Shown piece after piece: positions 1 through 5,793 of a stretch of 10,666 bases of DNA. The DNA is taken from the NCBI RefSeq assembly GCF_902489365.1, contig NZ_CABTZR010000073.1, forward strand, positions 1 to 10,666, written 5' to 3'. The position numbers and the translations under genes are program-made. The DNA comes from an uncultured Corynebacterium sp. Lineage in GTDB: Bacteria; Actinomycetota; Actinomycetes; Mycobacteriales; Mycobacteriaceae. A model generated the notes under the pieces. That model did no database searches, had not been told where the DNA came from, and saw only the letters and a program-made list of their open reading frames with translations. Positions within the stretch are counted from its first letter, which is position 1, and each line of letters starts with the position of its first letter.

Positions 1-694
1 CGGGCTTGCCCACGATCTCCGCGATAGAGTCCACCTTGACGGAGCCGCCGTAGAGAATGCGGATGCCTTCGGCTACGTCATCGCCACCCAGCTCACGAAC
101 GAGCTCACGGATAGCGGCACACACTTCCTGTGCGTCATCGGCGGAGGCAACCTTGCCGGTGCCGATAGCCCACACCGGCTCATAAGCGATGACGGTCTTC
201 GCCAGATCCTCAGCAGACAGGCCCTCCAGGGAGTTGCGGGTCTGGGTCACCACGTAATCGACGTGAGTGCCCTTCTCGCGGACATCCAGGGGCTCGCCGA
301 CGCACACGATGGGGCTGATGCCGTTGGTCAACGCTGCGGCGGCCTTTTCTGCGACAAGCTTATCGGTTTCGCCGTGGTACTCGCGGCGCTCGGAGTGGCC
401 CACCACTGCCCAGGAGCAGCCCAGGGCGGACAGCATCTTGCCGGATACCTCACCGGTGTAGGCGCCGGATTCGTGCTTGGAGATGTCCTGCGCGCCGTAG
501 GTGAACTGCAGGTCGTCGCCGTCGACGAGCGTCTGGACCGTGCGGATATCGGTGAACGGGACCATGAAAGCCACGTCGACCTTTTCGTAGTAGTCCTTTG
601 GCAGGGAGAAAGCGAACTTCTGCAAGGAGCCGATAGCTTCCTTGTGGTCGAGGTTCATCTTCCAATTACCAGCAATAAGCGGGGTACGTGCCAT
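1..694 (-). CDS. tpiA: Triosephosphate isomerase, 3' end cut by window edge
   Basis: This enzyme interconverts dihydroxyacetone phosphate and glyceraldehyde 3-phosphate in cytosolic glycolysis and gluconeogenesis. The reading frame opens with ATG at 694 (MARTPLIAGNWKMN) and stays open for 231 codons to the left edge; the family is about 250 to 260 residues, so roughly 30 residues are missing. Visible family marks are the substrate-binding N10 and K12 in AGNWKMN, the catalytic His100 in VVGHSERR, the catalytic Glu172 in AYEPVWAIGTG, and the phosphate-binding ILYGGSV near 213-219. An AGAAAGG Shine-Dalgarno sequence lies 6 bases before the ATG. It follows pgk by 44 bases with no terminator between them, so the two are almost certainly cotranscribed. 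Identification is by direct motif recognition. Confidence 0.97.
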   Translation of the reverse strand, partial: MARTPLIAGNWKMNLDHKEAIGSLQKFAFSLPKDYYEKVDVAFMVPFTDIRTVQTLVDGDDLQFTYGAQDISKHESGAYTGEVSGKMLSALGCSWAVVGHSERREYHGETDKLVAEKAAAALTNGISPIVCVGEPLDVREKGTHVDYVVTQTRNSLEGLSAEDLAKTVIAYEPVWAIGTGKVASADDAQEVCAAIRELVRELGGDDVAEGIRILYGGSVKVDSIAEIVGKP

Positions 695-738
695 GATTAG
701 CCTTTCTCGAAGTCAGACTGTGTTGAGAGGATGGTTGA

Positions 739-1956
739 TTAGGATTCCAGGACCTTGACGCCCGGCAGCTCCTTGCCTTCCAGGAACTCCAGGGAAGCGC
801 CACCACCGGTGGAGATGTGGGAGAAGCCGTCCTCGTCGAGGCCGAGCAAGCGGACGGAAGCTGCGGAGTCACCGCCACCCACGACGGTGAAGGAACCATT
901 CTTGGCCGTGGCATCGATGATGGACTGCGCCACACCTGCGGTGCCCTTGGAAAAGGCTTCCATCTCGAACACACCCATCGGGCCGTTCCAGAAGACGGTC
1001 TTGGAGGAAGCGATGACCTCATCGAACTTCTTCACCGACTCTGGGCCGATATCGAGGGACATCCATCCCTCCGGAATACCGTCGAGGCTCACAACCTTGT
1101 TCTCTGCCTCAGCATTGAACTCGGTGGCAGCGACGAGGTCGACCGGCAGAACGATCTTATCGCCGAAGCGCTCCAGCAGCTCCTTGCAGTTATCGATCTG
1201 GTCTTCCTGCAGTAGGGAGTTCTGGACGTTGTAGCCCTGTGCTGCCAGGAGGGTGTAGCACATTCCGCCGCCGATGATGACCTTGTCGGCCTTACCGGCA
1301 AGCGCCTCAATCACACCAAGCTTGTCGGATACCTTGGCGCCGCCAAGAACAACGACATACGGGTGCTCTGGCTTCTCTGCTACCGCTGCCAGGGTTTCCA
1401 CTTCCTTCTGCACGAGCTTGCCGGCGTAAGCGGGCAGGCGCTTGGCCACGTCATATACGGAAGCCTGCGCGCGGTGCACAACTCCGAAACCGTCGGAGAC
1501 GAAGGCGCCGTCATCTGCAGCGAGTGCGGCGAGCTCATCCGCGAACGCGCCGCGCTCTGCCTCGTCCTTGGAGGTCTCGCGTGGATCGAAGCGGACATTC
1601 TCCAGCAACAGGACATCACCCTCGTTCAGGCCGTTAGCGCGCTCGTGGGCGTCCTCGCCGCTGACATCCCCGGCGAGGGCGACATACTGATCCAGTGCCT
1701 CAGACAGAGCTTCTGCTACCGGGGCCAGCGAGTACTTCGGGTTGACCTCGCCCTTCGGGCGGCCCAAGTGCGCCGACAGGATGACCTTCGCACCGCCTTC
1801 AATCAAGGCCTTGATGGTGGGCAAGGAAGCGGTGATGCGACCGGAGTCGGTGATGTTTCCTTCATCATCGAGTGGGACGTTGAAGTCAGAACGGACGAGG
1901 ACGTGGCGGCCGGAGACGCCTTCTGCGAGCAGGTCGTCCAGAGTCTTGAAAGCCAT
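739..1956 (-). CDS. pgk: Phosphoglycerate kinase
   Basis: Pgk transfers the acyl phosphate of 1,3-bisphosphoglycerate to ADP, giving ATP and 3-phosphoglycerate in the cytosol. The 405-residue product matches the usual bacterial length. The N-terminal domain shows VRSDFNVPL (residues 21-29, substrate-binding R22, D24, N26) and the HLGRP motif near 63-67. The C-terminal nucleotide-binding domain shows VVLGGAKVSDK, the WNGPMGVFE motif and the glycine-rich VVGGGDSAA loop near residue 365. The ATG at 1956 is supported by AAGGAG 6 bases upstream. It lies between gap (208 bases upstream, with hairpins in the spacer) and tpiA (44 bases downstream). Nothing in the coding sequence looks unusual. Confidence 0.98.
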   Translation of the reverse strand: MAFKTLDDLLAEGVSGRHVLVRSDFNVPLDDEGNITDSGRITASLPTIKALIEGGAKVILSAHLGRPKGEVNPKYSLAPVAEALSEALDQYVALAGDVSGEDAHERANGLNEGDVLLLENVRFDPRETSKDEAERGAFADELAALAADDGAFVSDGFGVVHRAQASVYDVAKRLPAYAGKLVQKEVETLAAVAEKPEHPYVVVLGGAKVSDKLGVIEALAGKADKVIIGGGMCYTLLAAQGYNVQNSLLQEDQIDNCKELLERFGDKIVLPVDLVAATEFNAEAENKVVSLDGIPEGWMSLDIGPESVKKFDEVIASSKTVFWNGPMGVFEMEAFSKGTAGVAQSIIDATAKNGSFTVVGGGDSAASVRLLGLDEDGFSHISTGGGASLEFLEGKELPGVKVLES

Positions 1957-2040
1957 GATGTTCTCCTTAAAAGTAGGTACTTAAGCTAAAGGTTAATGCT
2001 ATTCAATGGGAAAGTGTGCTGGTTCCTTATAAACGACTAT

Positions 2041-2093
2041 CGGCCCAGCGCACGCCACGAAATTATGGAGGGTGAGGCGTTGCGCATGGGCCG
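2041..2093 (-). other. Strong imperfect hairpin downstream of gap
   Basis: The arms 2041-2056 and 2076-2093 are complementary over 16 base pairs (blocks CGGCCCA, GCGC and ACGCC), interrupted only by two single-base bulges in the 2076-2093 arm. Fourteen of the 16 pairs are G-C, and the loop is 19 bases. In the gap-pgk transcript this would be the dominant structure of the spacer. The sequence after it on the minus strand is AUAGUCGUUUAU, not a U-tract. It could protect the 3' end of gap mRNA after cleavage or cause partial termination; the function is inferred only from position and stability. Confidence 0.6.
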
Positions 2094-2100
2094 GTGTCTA

Positions 2101-2121
2101 GCCTGTGGAGCTGTCACAGGC
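2101..2121 (-). other. Short perfect hairpin after gap
   Basis: GCCTGTG and CACAGGC form a perfect 7-base-pair stem around a 7-base loop. Its sequence overlaps an alternative 6-base-pair stem (AGCTGT at 2109-2114 with ACAGCT at 2126-2131), and that second arm in turn overlaps a 5-base-pair stem (CACAG 2125-2129 with CTGTG 2139-2143). The neighbouring alternatives therefore exclude one another. No U-tract follows. Its role is unknown. Confidence 0.4.
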
Positions 2122-2164
2122 GATCACAGCTTGCTTCACTGTGCTCATTTCAAAGGATGAAGCT

Positions 2165-3172
2165 TTAGAGCTTGGAGGCAACCAGGGAGGTGGTGCGCAC
2201 GAGCTGGCTGGTGTAGCCCCACTCGTTGTCGTACCAGCCAAGGACCTTGACGAAGTTGCCGTTGGAAACCTTGGTCATGCCCGCATCGAAGATGCAGCCG
2301 TGGGAGTCGGTGATGATGTCGGTGGAGACAATCGGATCCTCAGTGTAGCCCAGGGTCTCGCCGAACTCGCCGGTGGCGGCTTCCTTGATAGCAGCGTTGA
2401 TTTCCTCAGCGGTGACGTCGCGGGATGCCTGGAAGGTCAGGTCGGTGGCGGAACCAGTGATGGTAGGAACGCGCATTGCGTAGCCGTCGAGCTTGCCCTC
2501 CAGCTCCGGGAGAACCAGGGAGACGGCCTTTGCTGCACCAGTGGAGGTCGGAACCATGTTGACGGCTGCGGCGCGGGCGCGGCGCAGGTCGCGGTGCGGG
2601 GCATCCTGGATGCGCTGGTCACCGGTGTAGGCGTGGATGGTGGTCATCAGGCCCTTCTCGATGCCGAACTTCTCGTGCAGAACCTTGGCCATCGGGGCCA
2701 GGCAGTTGGTGGTGCAGGATGCGGCGGAGATGACGTTGTGCTTCTCAGCGTCGTACTCATCGGAGTTAACGCCGTAGACGAAGGTAGCGTCGACGTTCTT
2801 GCCCGGAGCAGAGATGATGACCTTCTTGGCGCCGGCCTCGATGTGTGCCTTGGCGGCCTCACCATCGGTGAAGAAACCGGTGGACTCGATGACGATGTCG
2901 ACGTTGTGCTCGCCCCAGTTCAGGTTCTTCGGATCGCGCTCTGCGGAGACTGCAATCTTGTGACCGTTGACGGTGATGGACTCGTCGTCGTGCTCGATCT
3001 CACCGTCGAAGCGGCCCAGCACCGAGTCGTACTTGAGCAGGTTGGCCAGGGTTGCGTTGTCGGTCAGGTCGTTGACTGCGACGACCTCGAGGTCATTGTT
3101 GCCCTGTGCGACTGCACGGAAGAAGTTGCGGCCGATGCGGCCAAATCCGTTGATACCTACGCGAATGGTCAC
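2165..3172 (-). CDS. gap: Glyceraldehyde-3-phosphate dehydrogenase (NAD-type, GapA)
   Basis: GAPDH oxidises and phosphorylates glyceraldehyde 3-phosphate to 1,3-bisphosphoglycerate with reduction of NAD, feeding the Pgk encoded next. The 335-residue protein is of normal length. The Rossmann motif INGFGRIGR is at residues 7-15, with the NAD-favouring Asp in VNDL (D35). The catalytic cysteine is C153 in SAASCTTNCLAP, and the activating histidine is H180 in TTIHAYTGDQ. The phosphate-binding segment DLRRARAAAVNMVPT follows, and the C-terminal WYDNEWGY motif is present. The start is GTG at 3172, supported by GAGGAG 8 bases upstream. It is the first gene after a 444-base gene-free region, as expected for the head of a gap-pgk-tpi operon. 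The residues point to the glycolytic NAD-dependent enzyme rather than a gluconeogenic NADP-dependent GapB, though cofactor choice is inferred. Confidence 0.98.
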   Translation of the reverse strand: MTIRVGINGFGRIGRNFFRAVAQGNNDLEVVAVNDLTDNATLANLLKYDSVLGRFDGEIEHDDESITVNGHKIAVSAERDPKNLNWGEHNVDIVIESTGFFTDGEAAKAHIEAGAKKVIISAPGKNVDATFVYGVNSDEYDAEKHNVISAASCTTNCLAPMAKVLHEKFGIEKGLMTTIHAYTGDQRIQDAPHRDLRRARAAAVNMVPTSTGAAKAVSLVLPELEGKLDGYAMRVPTITGSATDLTFQASRDVTAEEINAAIKEAATGEFGETLGYTEDPIVSTDIITDSHGCIFDAGMTKVSNGNFVKVLGWYDNEWGYTSQLVRTTSLVASKL

Positions 3173-3232
3173 TGTGATGTCTCCTCAAATAATCGAGTGA
3201 AGTTCTATCGTGGGGGCTTCCGAGACTTTGTC

Positions 3233-3238
3233 TTTATA
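3233..3238 (-). promoter_or_regulatory. Possible -10 box of the gap promoter
   Basis: On the minus strand this reads TATAAA, close to the corynebacterial TANANT -10 pattern. It would place the transcript start near 3225 and leave a leader of roughly 50 bases before the gap GTG. No good TTGACA-like hexamer lies 16 to 18 bases upstream, which is common in this genus but weakens the call. TATACG (3404-3399) is an alternative. Confidence 0.3.
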
Positions 3239-3469
3239 GGCAGTGCGGTAGACCGTTCTTGCGGCACCGTTGCCCCTGCCACTTCCGTGACGTGCTCGGT
3301 GGTTTTCCCAACACGGCCGATAGTACTCACGGTTTGTGCATCCCGCAGTGCTCCTGCCCGTCCCCAACGCGAGTGGTCGCACGAGCCCAAAAAGAGGCGT
3401 ATAGTGGTTGCGCCGCCGCAGAGAATTTGAGACAATCCTCGAGCTACACACCTGCAGTTTTGCCCGTTT

Positions 3470-3496
3470 GTGTGGGATTATGTTGGACACCCACAC
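3470..3496. promoter_or_regulatory. Inverted repeat GTGTGGG-N13-CCCACAC upstream of gap
   Basis: A perfect 7-base inverted repeat has half-site centres 20 base pairs apart, about two helical turns, placing both half-sites on the same face of the DNA. It lies roughly 300 bases upstream of the gap start and next to the GlxR-like site. This geometry fits a dimeric regulator. I cannot name the regulator; the short G/C tracts only loosely resemble described RamA targets. Confidence 0.4.
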
Positions 3497-3501
3497 TGCC
3501 A

Positions 3502-3517
3502 CGTGGTATATCTCACT
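3502..3517 (-). promoter_or_regulatory. GlxR (CRP-family) binding site candidate
   Basis: The minus strand reads AGTGAGATATACCACG. Against the GlxR consensus TGTGANNTANNTCACA it keeps GTGA, the central TA and CAC, with mismatches only at consensus positions 1, 12 and 16. GlxR is the cAMP-responsive global carbon regulator of corynebacteria, and gap is a described target in C. glutamicum. The site lies about 330 bases from the gap start, so its effect depends on where the promoter is. Confidence 0.45.
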
Positions 3518-3542
3518 AAAGCAAAAAAGAGCGGATTAATCC

Positions 3543-3567
3543 AAAAATAAATGCGGCAACAGCCGCA
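3543..3567 (-). terminator. Rho-independent terminator after whiA
   Basis: On the minus strand a perfect 6-base-pair stem (TGCGGC / GCCGCA, 3552-3567) with a 4-base loop is followed at once by TTTATTTTT. This has all the marks of an intrinsic terminator and lies 50 bases after the whiA stop. It closes the transcript coming from ribBA-uvrC-rapZ-yvcK-whiA and insulates the gap control region. Confidence 0.85.
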
Positions 3568-3576
3568 CAGAAATCG

Positions 3577-3609
3577 GGCGGAATACCCCGCCTAATGCCC
3601 GAACGGGCA
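3577..3609 (-). other. Two tandem hairpins before the whiA terminator
   Basis: Two further stems lie between the whiA stop and the terminator: TGCCC/GGGCA at 3596-3609 (loop GAAC on the plus strand), and GGCGG/CCGCC at 3577-3592. Neither has a U-tract of its own. They may stabilise the 3' end of the whiA message or back up termination. Confidence 0.5.
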
Positions 3610-3616
3610 GGAGTAA

Positions 3617-4606
3617 TTAAGACTCTTCAAAAAGATCCTCGGTAACCGCCTTCGTCGTATCGGGGACTCCAAGCTCCTTGGCACGCTTGTCCGCCATAGA
3701 CAGAAGGCGCCGAATACGCCCGGCCACCGCATCCTTAGTCATTGGCGGATCAGCCAAGCGACCGAGCTCTTCCAAAGAGGCCTCACGATGCTGCACGCGC
3801 AAGCGGCCGGCATCCGCGAGATGCTCCGGAACGTCATCGCCCAAGATGACCATCGCGCGTTCGACGCGTGCTGCAGCCGTCACGGCCGCGCGGGCAGAGC
3901 GGCGCAAGTTGGCATCATCGAAATTGTCGAGACGGCGCGATGTATCGTGAGCTTCTCTCTGGATCCGCTTCTTTTCCCATGTCAGGCGCGTCTCTTGAGC
4001 GCCCATACGGGTCAGCAGCGCGCCAATGGCGTCGCCGTCGCGCACGACGACGCGGTCCGCGCCGCGCGTTTCCTTCGTCTTCGCCGCCACGCCCAAACGG
4101 CGCGCGCAGCCGACGAGAGCGAGTGCAGCCTCCTGACACGGGCAGGTCACCTCAAGCGCTGAGGAGCGGCCCGGTTCGGTCAAGGAGCCTTGCGCCAAAA
4201 AGGCGCCGCGCCAGGCTGCTTCATTATCGGCTACGGAACCAGAGATGACTTGTGGGGGCAGACCCACCACTGGGTGGCCGGAGCGGGTTACCAAACCAAG
4301 GCGTCTGGTCAATTCCTTGGCACCGGTGGTGATGCGCACTTGCACGCGACTCTTCTTGGACGCAGCCGCGGGTCCAGCTACGTGGGTGCTTGCGGAAATT
4401 GAATAGAGCTCATCGAGCGCGGTGACGAGGCGGTTCGCTACGCTCTGTGACTCCAGCTCCACCTCATACATCACGCGGTCCCCGGTGATGTGGAGCTCGC
4501 CAGCGAACCTGAGGATCGCGGCAACCTCCGCTGCGCGGGCGGACTGGCGCGGCACGGACACCGCCGTAAGTTCCTCCTTGACCTGATCGGTCAATGTCAC
4601 AGACAC
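3617..4606 (-). CDS. whiA: Sporulation/division regulator WhiA
   Basis: WhiA is a DNA-binding regulator that controls division and sporulation genes in Streptomyces and affects division and chromosome segregation in Bacillus; in non-sporulating corynebacteria its targets are presumably division related. The 329-residue protein has the two-part family build. The N-terminal part is a degenerate LAGLIDADG endonuclease-like fold, with its helix around WRGAFLAQGSLTEPGR (residues 132-147). The C-terminal helix-turn-helix is around SLEELGRLADPPMTKDAV (277-294), followed by a basic AGRIRRLLSMADKRAKEL. The acidic catalytic residues of true homing endonucleases are not expected to be retained. It follows yvcK by 101 bases and is the last gene before the terminator. 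The start is GTG at 4606; a GTG two codons downstream is a weaker alternative. Confidence 0.95.
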   Translation of the reverse strand: MSVTLTDQVKEELTAVSVPRQSARAAEVAAILRFAGELHITGDRVMYEVELESQSVANRLVTALDELYSISASTHVAGPAAASKKSRVQVRITTGAKELTRRLGLVTRSGHPVVGLPPQVISGSVADNEAAWRGAFLAQGSLTEPGRSSALEVTCPCQEAALALVGCARRLGVAAKTKETRGADRVVVRDGDAIGALLTRMGAQETRLTWEKKRIQREAHDTSRRLDNFDDANLRRSARAAVTAAARVERAMVILGDDVPEHLADAGRLRVQHREASLEELGRLADPPMTKDAVAGRIRRLLSMADKRAKELGVPDTTKAVTEDLFEES

Positions 4607-4612
4607 CTCGTG

Positions 4613-4620
4613 CCTCCCCT
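4613..4620 (-). promoter_or_regulatory. whiA ribosome binding site, fixes the GTG start
   Basis: AGGGGAGG lies 6 bases before the GTG at 4606. A second in-frame GTG at 4600 would have a 12-base spacing, so the upstream GTG is preferred. Confidence 0.7.
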
Positions 4621-4707
4621 TTCAACTCGTGGACGTAGCGCACCGCGCAGATTGGTGTGGGCGAGACGCGGCGGTGAACGATGAATGCCCCATAGTCTAT
4701 CGCGCGC

Positions 4708-5727
4708 TTAACCGCGATGAGTGTCTGGGTCTCCCGCTGCGGAATCGCGTTCGGCGGCATACTCGGCGTAAAGCTCGGTGAAAACCTGCGCCAGCTTGTC
4801 TGGGCAGTGCTTATTGATCGACCTTCCGTCCTCATCGTATTGGCACACGTCTCGGAAGACTGCCGTAGCGCCCAGAACACTGGCGGCGCGCTGGACAAAG
4901 ACTCGCTCCGACTCGTTCGGAAGCCCGGATGCATCGACGATAACGCGGTCTACCCGCAGGTTCGGCGCGTGCTGCGCTAGGACGTGCAGGTGGCGCTCGG
5001 CAGAAAACCCTTGGGTCTCACCCGGCTCAGCAGAAAGATTGAGCACCACCACGCGGAGAGCGTCCGACGAGGTAATCGCGTCGACGATATCCGGCACGAG
5101 AACGTGCGGGAGAACGGAACTAAACCAGGATCCAGGACCTAGGGTGATCAGATCCGCGTCGTGCAGCGCGCTAATGGTTTCCGGATTGGCCCGAGGCTTT
5201 TCCGGAATGATGCGCACCCGGCGCACCTGCCCCACGGTCGATGCAACAGCCACCTGGCCGCGGACCGAGCGAATGATGCGGGGGTCGTCGTCAAGCCCAG
5301 AAACATCCGCCTCAATCTCCAGAGGTAAGTTCACGGCTGGCAGTACCCGGCCGGCTGACTCTGTCAAGCGTGCAACGGCATCGAGCGCCGCCTGGAAATC
5401 CCCCAACACCTCAGTAAGACCGGCGATGAGGAGGTTGCCCACGGCGTGGCCAGCCATCGCACCGGTGCTCTGGAAGCGATGCTGCAGCGTCGCGGCCCAC
5501 AGCTGACCTTCCTCCGTATCGCTGGATAAAGCGGCGAGCGCCATGCGCAAATCACCTGGCGGAATAATGTCCATCTCGCGGCGCAACCGGCCGGAAGAAC
5601 CGCCGTCATCGGCCACGGTGACGATGGCGGAGATTGCCTCCGCGCCCGAGCGGCGAGCAGCCAGCAAGGTTTGATAAAGACCATGGCCGCCGCCCAGGCT
5701 AGCCATGTGGAGTGGGAGAGTCGTCAC
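4708..5727 (-). CDS. yvcK: YvcK/CofD-like UDP-sugar-binding protein
   Basis: YvcK-family proteins resemble the CofD 2-phospho-lactate transferase fold but bind UDP-N-acetylglucosamine, and link carbon metabolism to cell-wall growth and shape (YvcK in Bacillus, CuvA in mycobacteria). The 339-residue product has the N-terminal glycine-rich ASLGGGHGLYQTL (residues 9-21), VADDGGSSGRLRRE (38-51) with IPPGDLRMAL after it, HAVGNLLIAGL (94-104), LGPGSWFSSVLPHVLVPDI (196-214) and NLSAEPGETQGFS (230-242), all hallmarks of the family. It lies between rapZ (66 bases upstream) and whiA. The GTG at 5727 has only a weak GAAAG 11 bases upstream; the internal ATG at residue 8 would begin just before the glycine loop and has no better ribosome site, so the start is uncertain. 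Confidence 0.95.
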   Translation of the reverse strand: MTTLPLHMASLGGGHGLYQTLLAARRSGAEAISAIVTVADDGGSSGRLRREMDIIPPGDLRMALAALSSDTEEGQLWAATLQHRFQSTGAMAGHAVGNLLIAGLTEVLGDFQAALDAVARLTESAGRVLPAVNLPLEIEADVSGLDDDPRIIRSVRGQVAVASTVGQVRRVRIIPEKPRANPETISALHDADLITLGPGSWFSSVLPHVLVPDIVDAITSSDALRVVVLNLSAEPGETQGFSAERHLHVLAQHAPNLRVDRVIVDASGLPNESERVFVQRAASVLGATAVFRDVCQYDEDGRSINKHCPDKLAQVFTELYAEYAAERDSAAGDPDTHRG

Positions 5728-5793
5728 GTAAGTACTAGCTTTCAGTCATGTAATAAAAGGAATGAATACGAATCTTCTCGATACGTATCGCGC

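Larger units (their letters stand above)
1957..2164 (-). promoter_or_regulatory. gap-pgk spacer rich in RNA hairpins
   Basis: These 208 bases separate gap from pgk, much longer than the 44 bases between pgk and tpiA. Read on the minus strand, the spacer holds a cluster of short overlapping stems (2101-2143), then one very strong GC-rich hairpin (2041-2093), then an AT-richer stretch (about 1957-2040) leading to the pgk ribosome binding site. No run of U follows either structure, so neither is a textbook intrinsic terminator. Corynebacterial gap, pgk and tpi are known as a cotranscribed cluster. A processing site, a partial attenuator, or a weak internal pgk promoter in the AT-rich part would all fit; I cannot assign a convincing -35/-10 pair. 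Confidence 0.5.
3173..3542 (-). promoter_or_regulatory. gap upstream control region, no gene seen
   Basis: About 370 bases lie between the whiA terminator and the gap start. Open frames here have no family signature or suitable start context, and I regard none as a gene. From far to near the gap start the region holds a GlxR-like site (3502-3517) overlapping the 8-base palindrome CCACGTGG (3499-3506), a 7-base inverted repeat with a 13-base spacer (3470-3496), and a possible -10 hexamer close to the start (3233-3238). Gap of Corynebacterium glutamicum is known to be controlled by several carbon regulators (GlxR, RamA, SugR), so a long control region fits. Assignment of individual sites here is tentative. 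Confidence 0.6.

Noticed and set aside
2101..2121. Hairpin considered as an intrinsic terminator of gap or as a GlxR site
   Set aside because: No U-tract follows, and the TGTGA/CACA halves are spaced one base too short for the GlxR consensus.
3400..3405. TATAGT on the plus strand as a divergent promoter
   Set aside because: No -35-like hexamer lies at a suitable distance and the only thing downstream is the antisense of whiA across its terminator.
2105..3430. 441-codon open frame on the plus strand
   Set aside because: It is antisense to gap along most of its length and rich in Gly, Val and Asp from reverse-reading a high-GC gene; the minus strand encodes an unmistakable GAPDH.
3185..3502. 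Open frames of 105 and 76 codons on the minus strand in the gap upstream region
   Set aside because: They have no recognisable domain, odd residue composition, no good ribosome site, and overlap the likely gap promoter. The region is better explained as control sequence.
3617..4606. whiA LAGLIDADG-like domain as a homing endonuclease or intein
   Set aside because: The domain order, length, C-terminal helix-turn-helix and position after yvcK are those of the WhiA regulator; no intein splice residues or host gene are present.
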